Shown here piece by piece: positions 7,206 to 19,805 of a DNA stretch of 36,262 nt. The stretch is from JAAZFF01 sp964405775 (GTDB lineage: Bacteria; Verrucomicrobiota; Kiritimatiellia; RFP12; UBA3636). The stretch spans positions 1 to 36,262 of the forward strand of contig CAYOPG010000015.1 of the NCBI GenBank assembly GCA_964405775.1, read 5' to 3'. A program made the position numbers and the translations under genes. The notes beneath the pieces were generated by a model, which searched no databases, had not been told where the DNA came from, and saw only the letters and a list, made by a program, of their open reading frames with translations. Position 1 is the first letter of the stretch, and each line of letters starts with the position of its first letter.

Positions 7206-10200
7206 ATGGTAGAGAGAACCGTCTATGGCGAGCTTAAATCAGTCATCGACCCGCCTGATTTGATCGAAATCCAGACGAAGTCGTATAATCAATTCCTGCA
7301 GCCGGAAGTCGCTCCAACAAAGCGTCGGCAGCAGGGGCTACAGGGTATTTTCAAGGAAATATTCCCCATTACGAGCTTCGACGGCCACTACAACCTCGAG
7401 TTCATAAAATATGAACTTGACAAACCCAAGTACTCGCCGCTGGAGGCTTTGCGCGAGGGCGTAACCTATTCAGCACCGCTTCGTGTGACTTTCCGATTGC
7501 GCATCACGAAGAAAGATGGGCAGGGCGGGGAAGATGCGATAGAAAAGACAGAGGATGTCTACATGGGCGAGATACCTCTGATGACTGAGGACGGAGCGTT
7601 CGTGGTGAACGGCGCCGAGCGCGTCGTCGTCAGCCAGCTCCACCGCTCGCCTGGCATCTGCTCCGAGAAGACAATCCATGCGAACGGCACGCCACTTTAT
7701 TCTGTCCGCATAATTCCTGATCGTGGTTCTTGGATCGAGATCCAGTTCGACACGAACGACCAGATATGGGTGTTCATGGATCGCCGCCGCCGCCGCCGGA
7801 AGTTCCTCGTTTCTACGTTCATGCGGTGCCTCGGGTATTCCAGCGATGAGGACATTCTTAAGAATTTCTATACCTATGAAGTTGTAAAAACTTCTGTTAA
7901 GAGCGAAGACAAGCTGGCCGATCTCGTTTTCCCAGAGGATATACGCCATGAGGTGACGAACGCCCTGCTTGCGCGCAAGTACGAATCCGCCACGCCTGCG
8001 ATTCTCCAGCAACTCGCACTTGCCGGAATCAAAACCGTGCGTCTTATCAACGTATCATGGGATGACGGCGTTCTGCTTCACACAATGCGCGTCGACACCA
8101 CCGCGAGCGAGGAAGAGGCTCTACTCGACGTCTACCGCAAGATCCGTCCGGGCGACCCCGCCACGGCTTCCAACGCCAAATCGCTAATCAAGCGTCTTTT
8201 CTTTGACAACCGCCGCTACGATATCGGCAAGGTCGGACGTTACAAGATCAACCAAAAACTTGACGATTTCCGCGACGAGTCGCGCGGAGAGCCCGAGCTT
8301 CCGCCGGATTTGCGCGTACTCGACAATACCGACATCATCAAGGCAATGCGCCTGCTACTCATGATCCACATGGGCAAGAGGCAGACGGACGACATTGACC
8401 ATCTCGGTAGCCGCCGTATCAGGACCGCAGGCGAGCTCCTGGAGAACCAGTGCCGAGTCGGCCTGGCCAGGACGGAACGCGTTATCCACGAGCGCATGTC
8501 GCTCGCGTCTTCTGACCCGAACAACGAGAACCAGCAGGTTTCGCCGCAGCGCCTTGTCAATTCAAAGACGCTTTCCGCAGTGGTTAACGACTTCTTCGGA
8601 CGCAGTCAGCTTTCTCAGTTCATGGATCAGACGAACCCGCTGTCCGGCCTCGCACACAAGCGCCGCCTCTCGGCGCTGGGTCCCGGCGGCCTTTCACGCG
8701 ACCGCGCCGGCTTCGAAGTTCGCGACGTTCATCCGTCGCATTACGGACGCATCTGCCCGATCGAGACGCCTGAAGGTCCAAACATCGGTCTTATATCGTC
8801 GCTGGGTATATACGCCCGCATAAACGAATTCGGATTCATTGAGACTCCTTACCGCAAGGTGGTCGACGGCAAGGTGACAGACGAGGTTGTATACCTCTCG
8901 GCCGACGAAGAGGAGCAGTACGTTATCGCGCAGGCGAACGCGCCTTTGCTGGAAGACAACTCATTCAAAAACGAAGTCGTCTCCGTGCGTCACGACGCCG
9001 AGTTCAAGGAGGCTCCCCGCGGCAAAGTCGACCTGATGGACGTCACGCCAATGCAGGTGATTTCGATCGCTGCCGGCTTGATTCCGTTCTTGGAGCATGA
9101 CGACGCCAACCGCGCTCTCATGGGAGCAAACATGATGCGTCAGGCCGTCCCTCTGCTGAAGACCGAGCGGCCTTATGTGGCGACCGGTCTCGAAGGGCGC
9201 GCCGCCCGCGATTCGCGTGTCGTCGTAGTAGCCGAAGAGGATGGCATCGTGGCGTCTGCCGACGCTTGCGAAGTCATCATTTCCGAAGATGGCAAGAAGC
9301 CCAACAAGAGCAGTGCCAAGAAGAGCTATCAGCGCTATCAGCTGCAGAAATTCCGCCGCACGAATGCGGGAACCTGCTTCAACCAGAAACCGATTGTCAA
9401 GGAAGGGCAGGAGATCAAGAAGGGCGATGTGCTTGCCGATGGACCCGCGACGGATCAGGGCGAGCTGGCACTCGGCAAGAATCTCACTGTTGCGTTCATG
9501 CCGTGGTGCGGGTACAACTTCGAGGACGCCATCATAGTTTCACAGCGCGTGGTAAGGGACGATGTGTTCACCTCCGTCCACATATGCGAATTCGAGTGCA
9601 GCGCCCGCGAGACGAAACTCGGACTTGAGGAGATCACGCGCGACATACCGAACGTTGGCGAGGAGGCTCTGCGCAACCTTGACGAGAACGGAGTCATACG
9701 CGTAGGCGCGGAAGTCAAGCCTGGCGACATTCTTGTGGGTAAGATCACTCCGAAATCCGAAACGGAGCTGCTGCCCGAGGAGCGCCTGCTGCGGGCCATC
9801 TTCGGCGAAAAGGCTGCGGACGTACGCGACTCTTCGCTCACCGTCACCCCCGGCACATACGGCATCGTCATGGACGTCAAGGTTACCACGGATTTCCGCA
9901 GGAACCAACCGCAGAGCGCTATAGCGGCGCTCACGGAGTCGCTCCAGCCACAGGTCAAGCGCACGATAAAAGATATCGAAGCCGAACGCGAGCAGGAAAC
10001 TAAGAAGCTCGACGAAGAACTCACTCTGGCGTTCAGCAACATGTTGCTGGGCGAAAAAATATCGCTGGACATCACAGACGAGGAGACAGGGGAGTTCATA
10101 ATCCGCGCCAACCGCAAGATCACCAAGTCTCTTCTGGTTGATCTCGCTCAGAAACGCAACAGCATTCAGATTGAAAACAGCCCGGTACGAGTCAAGATCA

Positions 10201-11084
10201 TGGAGATCATTGACGAGTTCAACCCGAGATATGACGAGGTAGAGGAGAAGGCCGCCGACGAGCGCCGCAAACTCGAGTCTGGTTCAGGGCCGGAGCGCGG
10301 TGCGATAAAGGCTGTCAAGGTCTATATCGCAGAGAAGAAGAATCTCTCTGTCGGTGACAAACTAGCAGGTCGCCACGGAAACAAGGGCGTCGTCGCCAAC
10401 ATCGTGCCTGATTGCGATATGCCGTTCCTCTCGAACGGACAGCCGGTGGACATCGTCCTCAACCCGCTGGGCGTGCCTTCACGCATGAACCTCGGTCAGG
10501 TGTTCGAAACTCATCTTGGCGCCGCTTGTCGTGCGCTCGGAATGTACGCCGCCACACCGGTGTTCGATGGTGTGCTTGAGGATAGCATCCACAAGATGCT
10601 GGATCAGGCCAGTGCTAAACATGATTGCGGCTGGATCAATGAGGACGGCAAGTCCGTGCTCTTCGACGGCCGAACCGGCGACCGCTTTGACCAAAGGGTC
10701 ATGGTCGGCGTGATCTATATGCTCAAACTCCACCATCTCGTCACGGACAAGATCCACGCGCGTTCGGTCGGGCCTTACTCGCTCGTCACGCAGCAGCCCC
10801 TTGGCGGCAAGGCGCAAGCCGGCGGCCAGCGCATGGGCGAAATGGAAGTGTGGGCGCTTGAGGCGTACGGCGTGGCTTATGCACTGCAGGAGCTGCTCAC
10901 GGTCAAATCCGACGACGTGGCTGGCCGCACCCGCATTTATGAATCAATAGTCAAGGGGCAGAACGTGCTTCAGGCCGGAATGCCCGAAACCTTCTCGGTG
11001 CTTATGAGGGAGCTCAACGGCCTCTGCCTGGACATGCAGCTCATTCAGAACGAACGAGCCGCCGCCAGGAATAAAAGGAAATAA
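7206..11084 (+). CDS. rpoB: DNA-directed RNA polymerase subunit beta
   Basis: The 1292-aa subunit has the full set of bacterial beta regions. The N-terminal protrusion and lobe start MVERTVYGELKSVIDPP. The fork/rifampicin region at about 466-530 reads SQLSQFMDQTNPLSGLAHKRR and then SALGPGGLSRDRAGFEVRDV and IETPEGPNIG. The hybrid-binding domain includes KNLSVGDKLAGRHGNKGVV, and the C-terminal clamp includes QPLGGKAQAGGQRMGEMEVW. Residues classically contacting rifampicin (Gln, Asp, His, Arg, Ser of the cluster) are retained, so natural resistance is not predicted from this cluster. The start is fixed by AGAGG seven nt upstream. rpoC follows after 14 nt. Confidence 0.99.
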   Translation: MVERTVYGELKSVIDPPDLIEIQTKSYNQFLQPEVAPTKRRQQGLQGIFKEIFPITSFDGHYNLEFIKYELDKPKYSPLEALREGVTYSAPLRVTFRLRITKKDGQGGEDAIEKTEDVYMGEIPLMTEDGAFVVNGAERVVVSQLHRSPGICSEKTIHANGTPLYSVRIIPDRGSWIEIQFDTNDQIWVFMDRRRRRRKFLVSTFMRCLGYSSDEDILKNFYTYEVVKTSVKSEDKLADLVFPEDIRHEVTNALLARKYESATPAILQQLALAGIKTVRLINVSWDDGVLLHTMRVDTTASEEEALLDVYRKIRPGDPATASNAKSLIKRLFFDNRRYDIGKVGRYKINQKLDDFRDESRGEPELPPDLRVLDNTDIIKAMRLLLMIHMGKRQTDDIDHLGSRRIRTAGELLENQCRVGLARTERVIHERMSLASSDPNNENQQVSPQRLVNSKTLSAVVNDFFGRSQLSQFMDQTNPLSGLAHKRRLSALGPGGLSRDRAGFEVRDVHPSHYGRICPIETPEGPNIGLISSLGIYARINEFGFIETPYRKVVDGKVTDEVVYLSADEEEQYVIAQANAPLLEDNSFKNEVVSVRHDAEFKEAPRGKVDLMDVTPMQVISIAAGLIPFLEHDDANRALMGANMMRQAVPLLKTERPYVATGLEGRAARDSRVVVVAEEDGIVASADACEVIISEDGKKPNKSSAKKSYQRYQLQKFRRTNAGTCFNQKPIVKEGQEIKKGDVLADGPATDQGELALGKNLTVAFMPWCGYNFEDAIIVSQRVVRDDVFTSVHICEFECSARETKLGLEEITRDIPNVGEEALRNLDENGVIRVGAEVKPGDILVGKITPKSETELLPEERLLRAIFGEKAADVRDSSLTVTPGTYGIVMDVKVTTDFRRNQPQSAIAALTESLQPQVKRTIKDIEAEREQETKKLDEELTLAFSNMLLGEKISLDITDEETGEFIIRANRKITKSLLVDLAQKRNSIQIENSPVRVKIMEIIDEFNPRYDEVEEKAADERRKLESGSGPERGAIKAVKVYIAEKKNLSVGDKLAGRHGNKGVVANIVPDCDMPFLSNGQPVDIVLNPLGVPSRMNLGQVFETHLGAACRALGMYAATPVFDGVLEDSIHKMLDQASAKHDCGWINEDGKSVLFDGRTGDRFDQRVMVGVIYMLKLHHLVTDKIHARSVGPYSLVTQQPLGGKAQAGGQRMGEMEVWALEAYGVAYALQELLTVKSDDVAGRTRIYESIVKGQNVLQAGMPETFSVLMRELNGLCLDMQLIQNERAAARNKRK

Positions 11085-11098
11085 CGGGAGGACAAACA

Positions 11099-15298
<4,200 letters not shown>

Positions 15299-15323
15299 TC
15301 CAGGTAACATTGTTCTAAGTAAC

Positions 15324-15358
15324 AAAAAAACGGAGGCTGATTCAGCCTCCGTTTTTTT
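15324..15358. terminator. Bidirectional Rho-independent terminator after rpoC
   Basis: A perfect nine-pair stem CGGAGGCTG (15331-15339) / CAGCCTCCG (15343-15351) has an ATT loop. It is followed by seven T (15352-15358) and preceded by seven A (15324-15330). It therefore works for rpoC on the plus strand and for the XRE gene ending at 15374 on the minus strand. Confidence 0.96.
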
Positions 15359-15373
15359 ATTAAGGAATAAATA

Positions 15374-16663
15374 TTATTTTGGTTTTCGTGCTGCGCTTGG
15401 TTTCGATTTTGCAGACAATTTTTTTTCGATTGAGGATCCAAACACGCGATCTTCGATTTTCTTGACCTCCCCAACGTTCTCGGAATAGAGCTTTGCCGTA
15501 ATCAGTAGATCGTAGAAGCGCGTGTTACGGCTTGTTTCGCTGCAAGTTCCTCCGGATCCGGAGTGGCTTGTTGCCTCGTAGTGCTTGTTGATCTGAGCAA
15601 GCAGGCTCTCCAAGAGCGACGTGTCGCGTGGCAGGCATTTCAGCTCCGCGAGGCGGTAGAGAAATGACTCGGCGGAAACGCCGAACCGCGCCTTTATTCT
15701 GACCAGTAAGTCGTAGTTCCACATTTCGGGTAGTATGCCAAGCTGCGCAACAGTCGCAAGTACGGCTTCCTGTGGCATGAGCATCACGGCGGCGAACCTT
15801 CTGGAGAACAATGTATTTGCATCAGTTTCATGAACTATGGCGTACTCGTATCGGGTGAACAAATAAACATTCGCCAATTCGAACATTGTCCTGAAAAGCT
15901 GCTGCTCTGGTTTTATCGCATTCGAGACTATGATAAACGCATTGACATTGTGGACATCGTAGAACGAAATGCTTTCCATTTCCCCGGGCAGGTTCATGAA
16001 CAAGATTCGGATCCCGTTGTTTTCAAGCATCCGAATATAATCGAAAGCCACCGCTCCGCCTATGCCGCAGTGTTGGCGTACCAAAGCGGCGAGTCTTTCT
16101 GCCCCGGCCTCATCCACAGTGAAAGGTATTGCCAATGGAATCGCCGGGTGCTTGAATATGCCGCACATGCTCTCAAGGGCAAGATAGTCCTCGATACGAG
16201 ATTTAATTACAGTGAACGCCTCGCCGCGCAACGATTTGGAGTGTTTGTTTATCTCTGATGTGCAGACTATGCCTTTTGCTGAAAGCGCATCATAGGGGGT
16301 GGTTGGCTTTGCTTTTTCTTTTTTCTCGACTCCCGTCCCAGCCGCTGCGGCCGCGGTTGTGGCCGCAAAGTTACGTGGGTATATGAGGTCATTGACCGTG
16401 ACTCCGAGTGCTTCGCAGATTTTGCTAAGTGTCCGCAGAGAGGGGAGGTTTTTGCCTTTCTCGCAATTGCAGAGCTGGGCGGGCTGCATGCCGACGAGCA
16501 TGGCGAGTTCGGCCTGTTTAATACGGCGCTCGCGGCGAAGGCGTCTGATCGCAGCACCCACGCGCGTAGCCTCTTCGTCAGCAGGCTTCTCAAGCGTCCG
16601 CTTCGACATCCTCTTGGGTTTTGCAGTCGGTTTGGCTGGCTTTGTCCTTTTTAAAGTATTCAT
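15374..16663 (-). CDS. XRE-family regulator with degenerate ImmA/IrrE-like (DUF955) domain
   Basis: The 429-aa protein has a basic Lys/Pro-rich N-terminus (1-35). A clear XRE helix-turn-helix follows (about 36-95; segment KQAELAMLVGMQPAQLCNCE), then an Ala-rich linker (100-110). A C-terminal part (about 190-350) has the layout of ImmA/IrrE metallopeptidases that cleave partner repressors. The expected HEXXH is replaced by FELAN (261-265), so both zinc histidines are gone. The later E..AN..FAA..LMP block is kept in an altered form: ETDAN, then FAAVMLMP (279-297). I infer a non-catalytic regulator in which the domain may act as a sensor or dimer interface. The Ser/Lys-rich tail resembles a nucleic-acid-binding tail. 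It does not sit next to a toxin or integrase gene, and its targets are unknown. Confidence 0.72.
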   Translation of the reverse strand: MNTLKRTKPAKPTAKPKRMSKRTLEKPADEEATRVGAAIRRLRRERRIKQAELAMLVGMQPAQLCNCEKGKNLPSLRTLSKICEALGVTVNDLIYPRNFAATTAAAAAGTGVEKKEKAKPTTPYDALSAKGIVCTSEINKHSKSLRGEAFTVIKSRIEDYLALESMCGIFKHPAIPLAIPFTVDEAGAERLAALVRQHCGIGGAVAFDYIRMLENNGIRILFMNLPGEMESISFYDVHNVNAFIIVSNAIKPEQQLFRTMFELANVYLFTRYEYAIVHETDANTLFSRRFAAVMLMPQEAVLATVAQLGILPEMWNYDLLVRIKARFGVSAESFLYRLAELKCLPRDTSLLESLLAQINKHYEATSHSGSGGTCSETSRNTRFYDLLITAKLYSENVGEVKKIEDRVFGSSIEKKLSAKSKPSAARKPK

Positions 16664-16750
16664 ATTTGTTCTTTTAGGGTCTTAATTTCTTTGACTTTCT
16701 TTATTCTAGATTCATCGCTTTCAATTTAGATATTCCCGGACGGCCGATTA

Positions 16751-17548
16751 TCAACCGCCGTCAACGAGCTCTTCTTCCGAAATCCTTATCTGGTGTGAAG
16801 ACTTTGCTTTGCGTGTGGTACGGTCGATGTCAAAAATGCATCCCTCCAACACTGCCGGACCTTTGGCAATCGTGAAAACAGAGGGCATACCGGTAATGAA
16901 TTTCTGACGCACTGCGTCTACTTCTCGCCCGATTACAGAATTTACCGGGCCCGTCATACCCAAATCCGTTATGTACCCTGTGCCGTTAGGAAGGACTTTC
17001 GCATCGGAGGTTTGCACATGTGTATGCGTGCCAAACATAGCGGAGACACGCCCGTCCAAATGCCATCCCATGCAGATTTTTTCCGATGTTGCTTCAGCGT
17101 GAAAGTCGCAGAACACCATTGCTGTCCTAGAAATCGGTCCTGTCAACAGAGCATCGACCTTTGCAAAAGGGCAGTCTGCCGGGTTCATGAATGTCCTTCC
17201 AAGAAGAGCAATCACCGTGATTTCTCCTTGGTCTGTGGGGATCACACACCAACCGCGTCCTGGGCAGGATGGGGGCAAGTTGGCAGGGCGCAACAGGCGT
17301 TTCTCCCGCTCAAGTAGTGATGCCGTTTCTTTCTGATCCCAGACGTGGTCGCCTAGTGTCACCACATCCGCTCCGGCGGCGAAAAGCTCCTCCGCTATGG
17401 CACCCGTTATGCCTCTACCTCCGGCAGCGTTCTCACCGTTGACAATCACGGCGGCGATTCCGAATTCCATGCGCAACTTTTTTATCGTCGCTTTAAAAAT
17501 TCGCCTGCCAGGTGAACCAACAACATCGCCAACACACAAAACCTTCAT
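16751..17548 (-). CDS. ymdB: YmdB-type metallophosphoesterase (TIGR00282 family)
   Basis: The 265-aa protein has the length of the YmdB family, binuclear-metal phosphodiesterases acting on 2',3'-cyclic nucleotides and linked to biofilm and spore decisions in Bacillus. Metal-site residues are visible: Asp8 in VGDVVGSPGR, Glu39 and Asn40 in NGENAAGG, Asp67-His68 in LGDHVWD, His150 in DFHAE, and His175/His177 in GTHTHVQT. The end ITDLGMTGPVNSVIGRE is also typical. The ATG at 17548 has only a weak ribosome-binding site, but a plausible promoter lies about 35 nt upstream. The gene is monocistronic or followed by the XRE gene 87 nt later. The symbol follows the Bacillus orthologue family. Confidence 0.9.
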   Translation of the reverse strand: MKVLCVGDVVGSPGRRIFKATIKKLRMEFGIAAVIVNGENAAGGRGITGAIAEELFAAGADVVTLGDHVWDQKETASLLEREKRLLRPANLPPSCPGRGWCVIPTDQGEITVIALLGRTFMNPADCPFAKVDALLTGPISRTAMVFCDFHAEATSEKICMGWHLDGRVSAMFGTHTHVQTSDAKVLPNGTGYITDLGMTGPVNSVIGREVDAVRQKFITGMPSVFTIAKGPAVLEGCIFDIDRTTRKAKSSHQIRISEEELVDGG

Positions 17549-17581
17549 CTTTTATCTGTCGATTCTTACCTTCAAACCCAT

Positions 17582-17610
17582 AATGTAAACAGTCAATAAT
17601 ATAATGCCAA
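17582..17610 (-). promoter_or_regulatory. Candidate promoter of the ymdB-like gene
   Basis: On the minus strand a -35 TTGGCA (17610-17605, five of six consensus bases) and a -10 TACATT (17587-17582, four of six) are 17 nt apart. The expected start of transcription is near 17575, about 27 nt before the ATG at 17548. Confidence 0.5.
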
Positions 17611-17773
17611 TAATGGGCAATTATGAGAGCAATAGCCATGCCAAAAATGTTATCAGCAATATTTAACCTGCTCATAAGCCCTTGAACATATCTTGCTCAC
17701 TTTCGAATATCACACTGACGCGAAAAAAATCTCACTGCTGCGATTTCTCAAAAACGATAAATCAAAGTCATGC

Positions 17774-17798
17774 AATAATAATACTTGCAATTATTATT
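17774..17798. repeat. Perfect AT inverted repeat (9-bp arms)
   Basis: AATAATAAT (17774-17782) and ATTATTATT (17790-17798) are perfect reverse complements around ACTTGCA. It lies downstream of the CpxP-like gene on the minus strand, so it may be a weak transcript end. It could also be a protein-binding palindrome. Confidence 0.45.
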
Positions 17799-17909
17799 AA
17801 CTTTCGACCCTTAAAAACACAGAACAGACTCTGGAAGCTACAGGTGAAATTTGGCGTTTACCGAGCTTTGCAATCGCTCATTCCCTTTATTGATTTCTTC
17901 AGTGCGTTG

Positions 17910-18614
17910 CTATTTCGCGCTGCGAACTTCTCCTGTTTTTGATGCTTCATCCGAGTTCAAACGTCTTTCAGGATGCCGCGTGCGGAATCTATCGCGGCGA
18001 ACGGAATCAATTTTCTTGATGTCTTCATCGGTCAGATGTTTGCGGAGTTCAATGACTTTTCTAGTCTGCAGTTTTGCAATGTCAGTGCGCAGCCCGCCAA
18101 CAAGCTCCACCGCTTTCATTACGTCGGCCTCCGGCGCCCGGCTTGTAATCAGCCTAGCCTGTTCCGCTGCCGCCTTTTTTAAATCTGATCGTTTTATCTT
18201 GATTTTCGCGTCCGCCTCCGCGAAAACTTTCTCTATTTTTGCGCGTTCTTCGGCATCAAGTCCCAGCTCCTTTGATACCTCCGGATCGTTGAACATAAGA
18301 GTCAACATGCTTCCCGGATTTGCCCCCACAGAAGTCTCGCTGCCGACGAGTATTTCGCGACGACGTCCGCCACCTTCGCGCCGTCCGGATTCTGCCGCGC
18401 CCCGAGCCTCATTCCGGCCGGAGTTGATCCGTTCGCGGCGAGTCTGTCCTGGCTCCCGAGGACGTTCCTGCCGGATATCTTCAACTGCCGGATCAGTTAT
18501 TGCCCTCTCGGTTTTTTTATCTACATTATTAGTCTCGGAATTCTCTACTGCGCCGGAAACGCCAGCTATACCCAATACCAGAACTGCAAGCAAAAACGAT
18601 GATGTGGTTTTCAT
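17910..18614 (-). CDS. Secreted CpxP/Spy-like periplasmic protein
   Basis: I start at the ATG at 18614 (MKTTSSFLLAVLVLGIAGVSG), which begins a clean signal peptide; a longer frame upstream (20 more codons) would bury it. The mature protein (234 aa in total) has a charged Arg/Glu-rich, Gly-rich low-complexity stretch (about 40-90). A helical domain follows with ELGLDAEERAKIEKVFAEAD and KVIELRKHLTDEDIKKID. The latter resembles the LTxxQ-type repeats of CpxP, Spy and periplasmic metal sensors, which are chaperones or stress sensors. The canonical Gln is replaced (LTDED). No two-component or metal-efflux gene is adjacent, so the role is only suggested. A 13-bp palindrome lies about 46 nt upstream. 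Confidence 0.65.
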   Translation of the reverse strand: MKTTSSFLLAVLVLGIAGVSGAVENSETNNVDKKTERAITDPAVEDIRQERPREPGQTRRERINSGRNEARGAAESGRREGGGRRREILVGSETSVGANPGSMLTLMFNDPEVSKELGLDAEERAKIEKVFAEADAKIKIKRSDLKKAAAEQARLITSRAPEADVMKAVELVGGLRTDIAKLQTRKVIELRKHLTDEDIKKIDSVRRDRFRTRHPERRLNSDEASKTGEVRSAK

Positions 18615-18659
18615 ATCTGTATCCCTATAAAATCCGTGGTTGCACAAAGCCACTTTGAG

Positions 18660-18672
18660 GGTGACGTTCACC
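18660..18672. promoter_or_regulatory. 13-bp palindrome upstream of the CpxP-like gene
   Basis: GGTGA (18660-18664) and TCACC (18668-18672) form an exact inverted repeat around CGT in the 79-nt gap between the TadB-like stop and the CpxP-like start. Its size and place fit a small operator, but it is short enough to be chance. Confidence 0.28.
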
Positions 18673-18693
18673 ACACGGAGTTTATTGTATGGG

Positions 18694-19575
18694 TTAAATA
18701 TTTATCTTAATTATTTTGCGGATCCAGAAGCCGCCTATGACGATCATCACCACACAAACCATGATTATTGCTATGCCTGCTGCGGAATGCACAAACGGTT
18801 GAACCATTTGTGGCTTCACCAGGAAGAGAACCATGGCCAGCGCAAGCGGCATGAGTCCAAGTATGATTCCCTGCATCCTGCCCTGAGCTGTAAGCGTCCT
18901 TATGCGGTTCTCAACGCGGAACCGCTCCTGAATGGTGTGGCTTATATTTGCAAAGACGTCCGTGAGGTTTCCGCCCGTGCGGCGCGCGGTCTCTATTGAA
19001 AGCACCATTAGTGTGAGGTCTTCGCTGCCGACCCTCTGATCCATATTGTGCATCGCGTCCTGAAAACTCACGCCTACTCGCGTCTGGTGGAGAGTGGTCG
19101 CAAACTCTTCCGAAATCGGACTTTCCCCATTCTGTACCACGTGTTCAAGCGCCTGCATGATGCTGAACCCCGACTTCAGCGCGTTGCCCATACTTGTTAA
19201 GGCGTCTACTAGTTGCTCGTTGAATCTCCTGCGGCGCCGGTTGCGGAGGATCACAAGCAACTGCCCTGGCGCCATCAACATTATTGCGCCCATCGCAAGA
19301 CCGACAGCGAATCTTACAAGTGTTGCCGAAGTCGAATTTCCAACGCCACCGAGTGAGAGGAAAACAAGAACAGTAGTCAGGATGGCTCCGATCCACCCGA
19401 TCTCCGCAATTCTTCGCGGCGGAATGAACAAGAAAATATCTTCAAATTGACGCGAGGTCGCCTCTGAGTAGGTGCCTCTATAGGCGCTTGCCCCGGAAGC
19501 AAATGCATTGAGCGCCACTGTTGTGAGCCCCGCAAAGCAGACAACCGTCAATAGTACAATCAGTATGGTGATCAT
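18694..19575 (-). CDS. tadB: TadB-like type II/IV secretion inner-membrane protein (T2SSF domain)
   Basis: The 293-aa protein has an N-terminal membrane helix (about 2-20), two further helices (about 58-78 and 85-105) and a basic stretch RNRRRRRFNEQLVDALTSMG. The T2SSF domain follows (about 115-250), with LKSGFSIMQALEHVV, FATTLHQTRVGVSFQDAM and LIETARRTGGNLTDVF-type sequence. Two C-terminal helices end it. TadB/TadC proteins form the inner-membrane platform of Flp/Tad pili. No tadA, tadC or pilin gene is present in the window, so this copy is isolated. The ATG follows GGGAG. It lies 47 nt after tRNA-Cys on the same strand with no terminator between, so it may be read through from the tRNA promoter. 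Confidence 0.85.
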   Translation of the reverse strand: MITILIVLLTVVCFAGLTTVALNAFASGASAYRGTYSEATSRQFEDIFLFIPPRRIAEIGWIGAILTTVLVFLSLGGVGNSTSATLVRFAVGLAMGAIMLMAPGQLLVILRNRRRRRFNEQLVDALTSMGNALKSGFSIMQALEHVVQNGESPISEEFATTLHQTRVGVSFQDAMHNMDQRVGSEDLTLMVLSIETARRTGGNLTDVFANISHTIQERFRVENRIRTLTAQGRMQGIILGLMPLALAMVLFLVKPQMVQPFVHSAAGIAIIMVCVVMIVIGGFWIRKIIKINI

Positions 19576-19622
19576 TTTCTGCTCCCAGAATACTTACAAA
19601 CCGCACCAACCTGAGAAATTGA

Positions 19623-19696
19623 TGGAGGCGTGAATCGGAGTCGAACCGATCTAAAAGGATTTGCAGTCCTCTGCCTAACCGCTTGGCTATCACGCC
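19623..19696 (-). tRNA. tRNA-Cys (anticodon GCA)
   Basis: A 74-nt minus-strand cloverleaf: acceptor GGCGTGA pairs with TCACGCC, discriminator T, and CCA is encoded at 19625-19623. The anticodon loop CTGCAAA carries GCA (complement of 19662-19664). The T arm contains GGTTCGACTCC. A near-consensus promoter lies directly upstream. Confidence 0.95.
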
Positions 19697-19719
19697 TGTA
19701 GAATTGATAAAACGAATAC

Positions 19720-19748
19720 AATCTAGCAAATTCCCAGAGTGCTGTCAA
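19720..19748 (-). promoter_or_regulatory. Promoter of tRNA-Cys
   Basis: On the minus strand a perfect -35 TTGACA (19748-19743) and a -10 TAGATT (19725-19720) are 17 nt apart. The tRNA starts 24 nt downstream of the -10. This is the best promoter match in the window and may also serve the tadB-like gene. Confidence 0.8.
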
Positions 19749-19805
19749 CTCGGATTTTTTTTTTCGACAGGCTCTGTTTTTTCTGGTCAGTGCGGTGTGT
19801 TGCTA

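Larger units (their letters stand above)
17549..17909. other. AT-rich intergenic region upstream of the phosphodiesterase gene
   Basis: This 361-nt gap is markedly more AT-rich than its surroundings. It holds a candidate promoter for the downstream phosphodiesterase (17582-17610) and a perfect nine-base inverted repeat at 17774-17798. Open frames crossing it begin with TTG, lack ribosome-binding sites and show no family resemblance, so I see no gene in it. Confidence 0.6.

Noticed and set aside
17682..17942. 86-aa plus-strand open frame in the AT-rich gap
   Set aside because: It begins with TTG, lacks a ribosome-binding site, overlaps the CpxP-like stop and has random composition.
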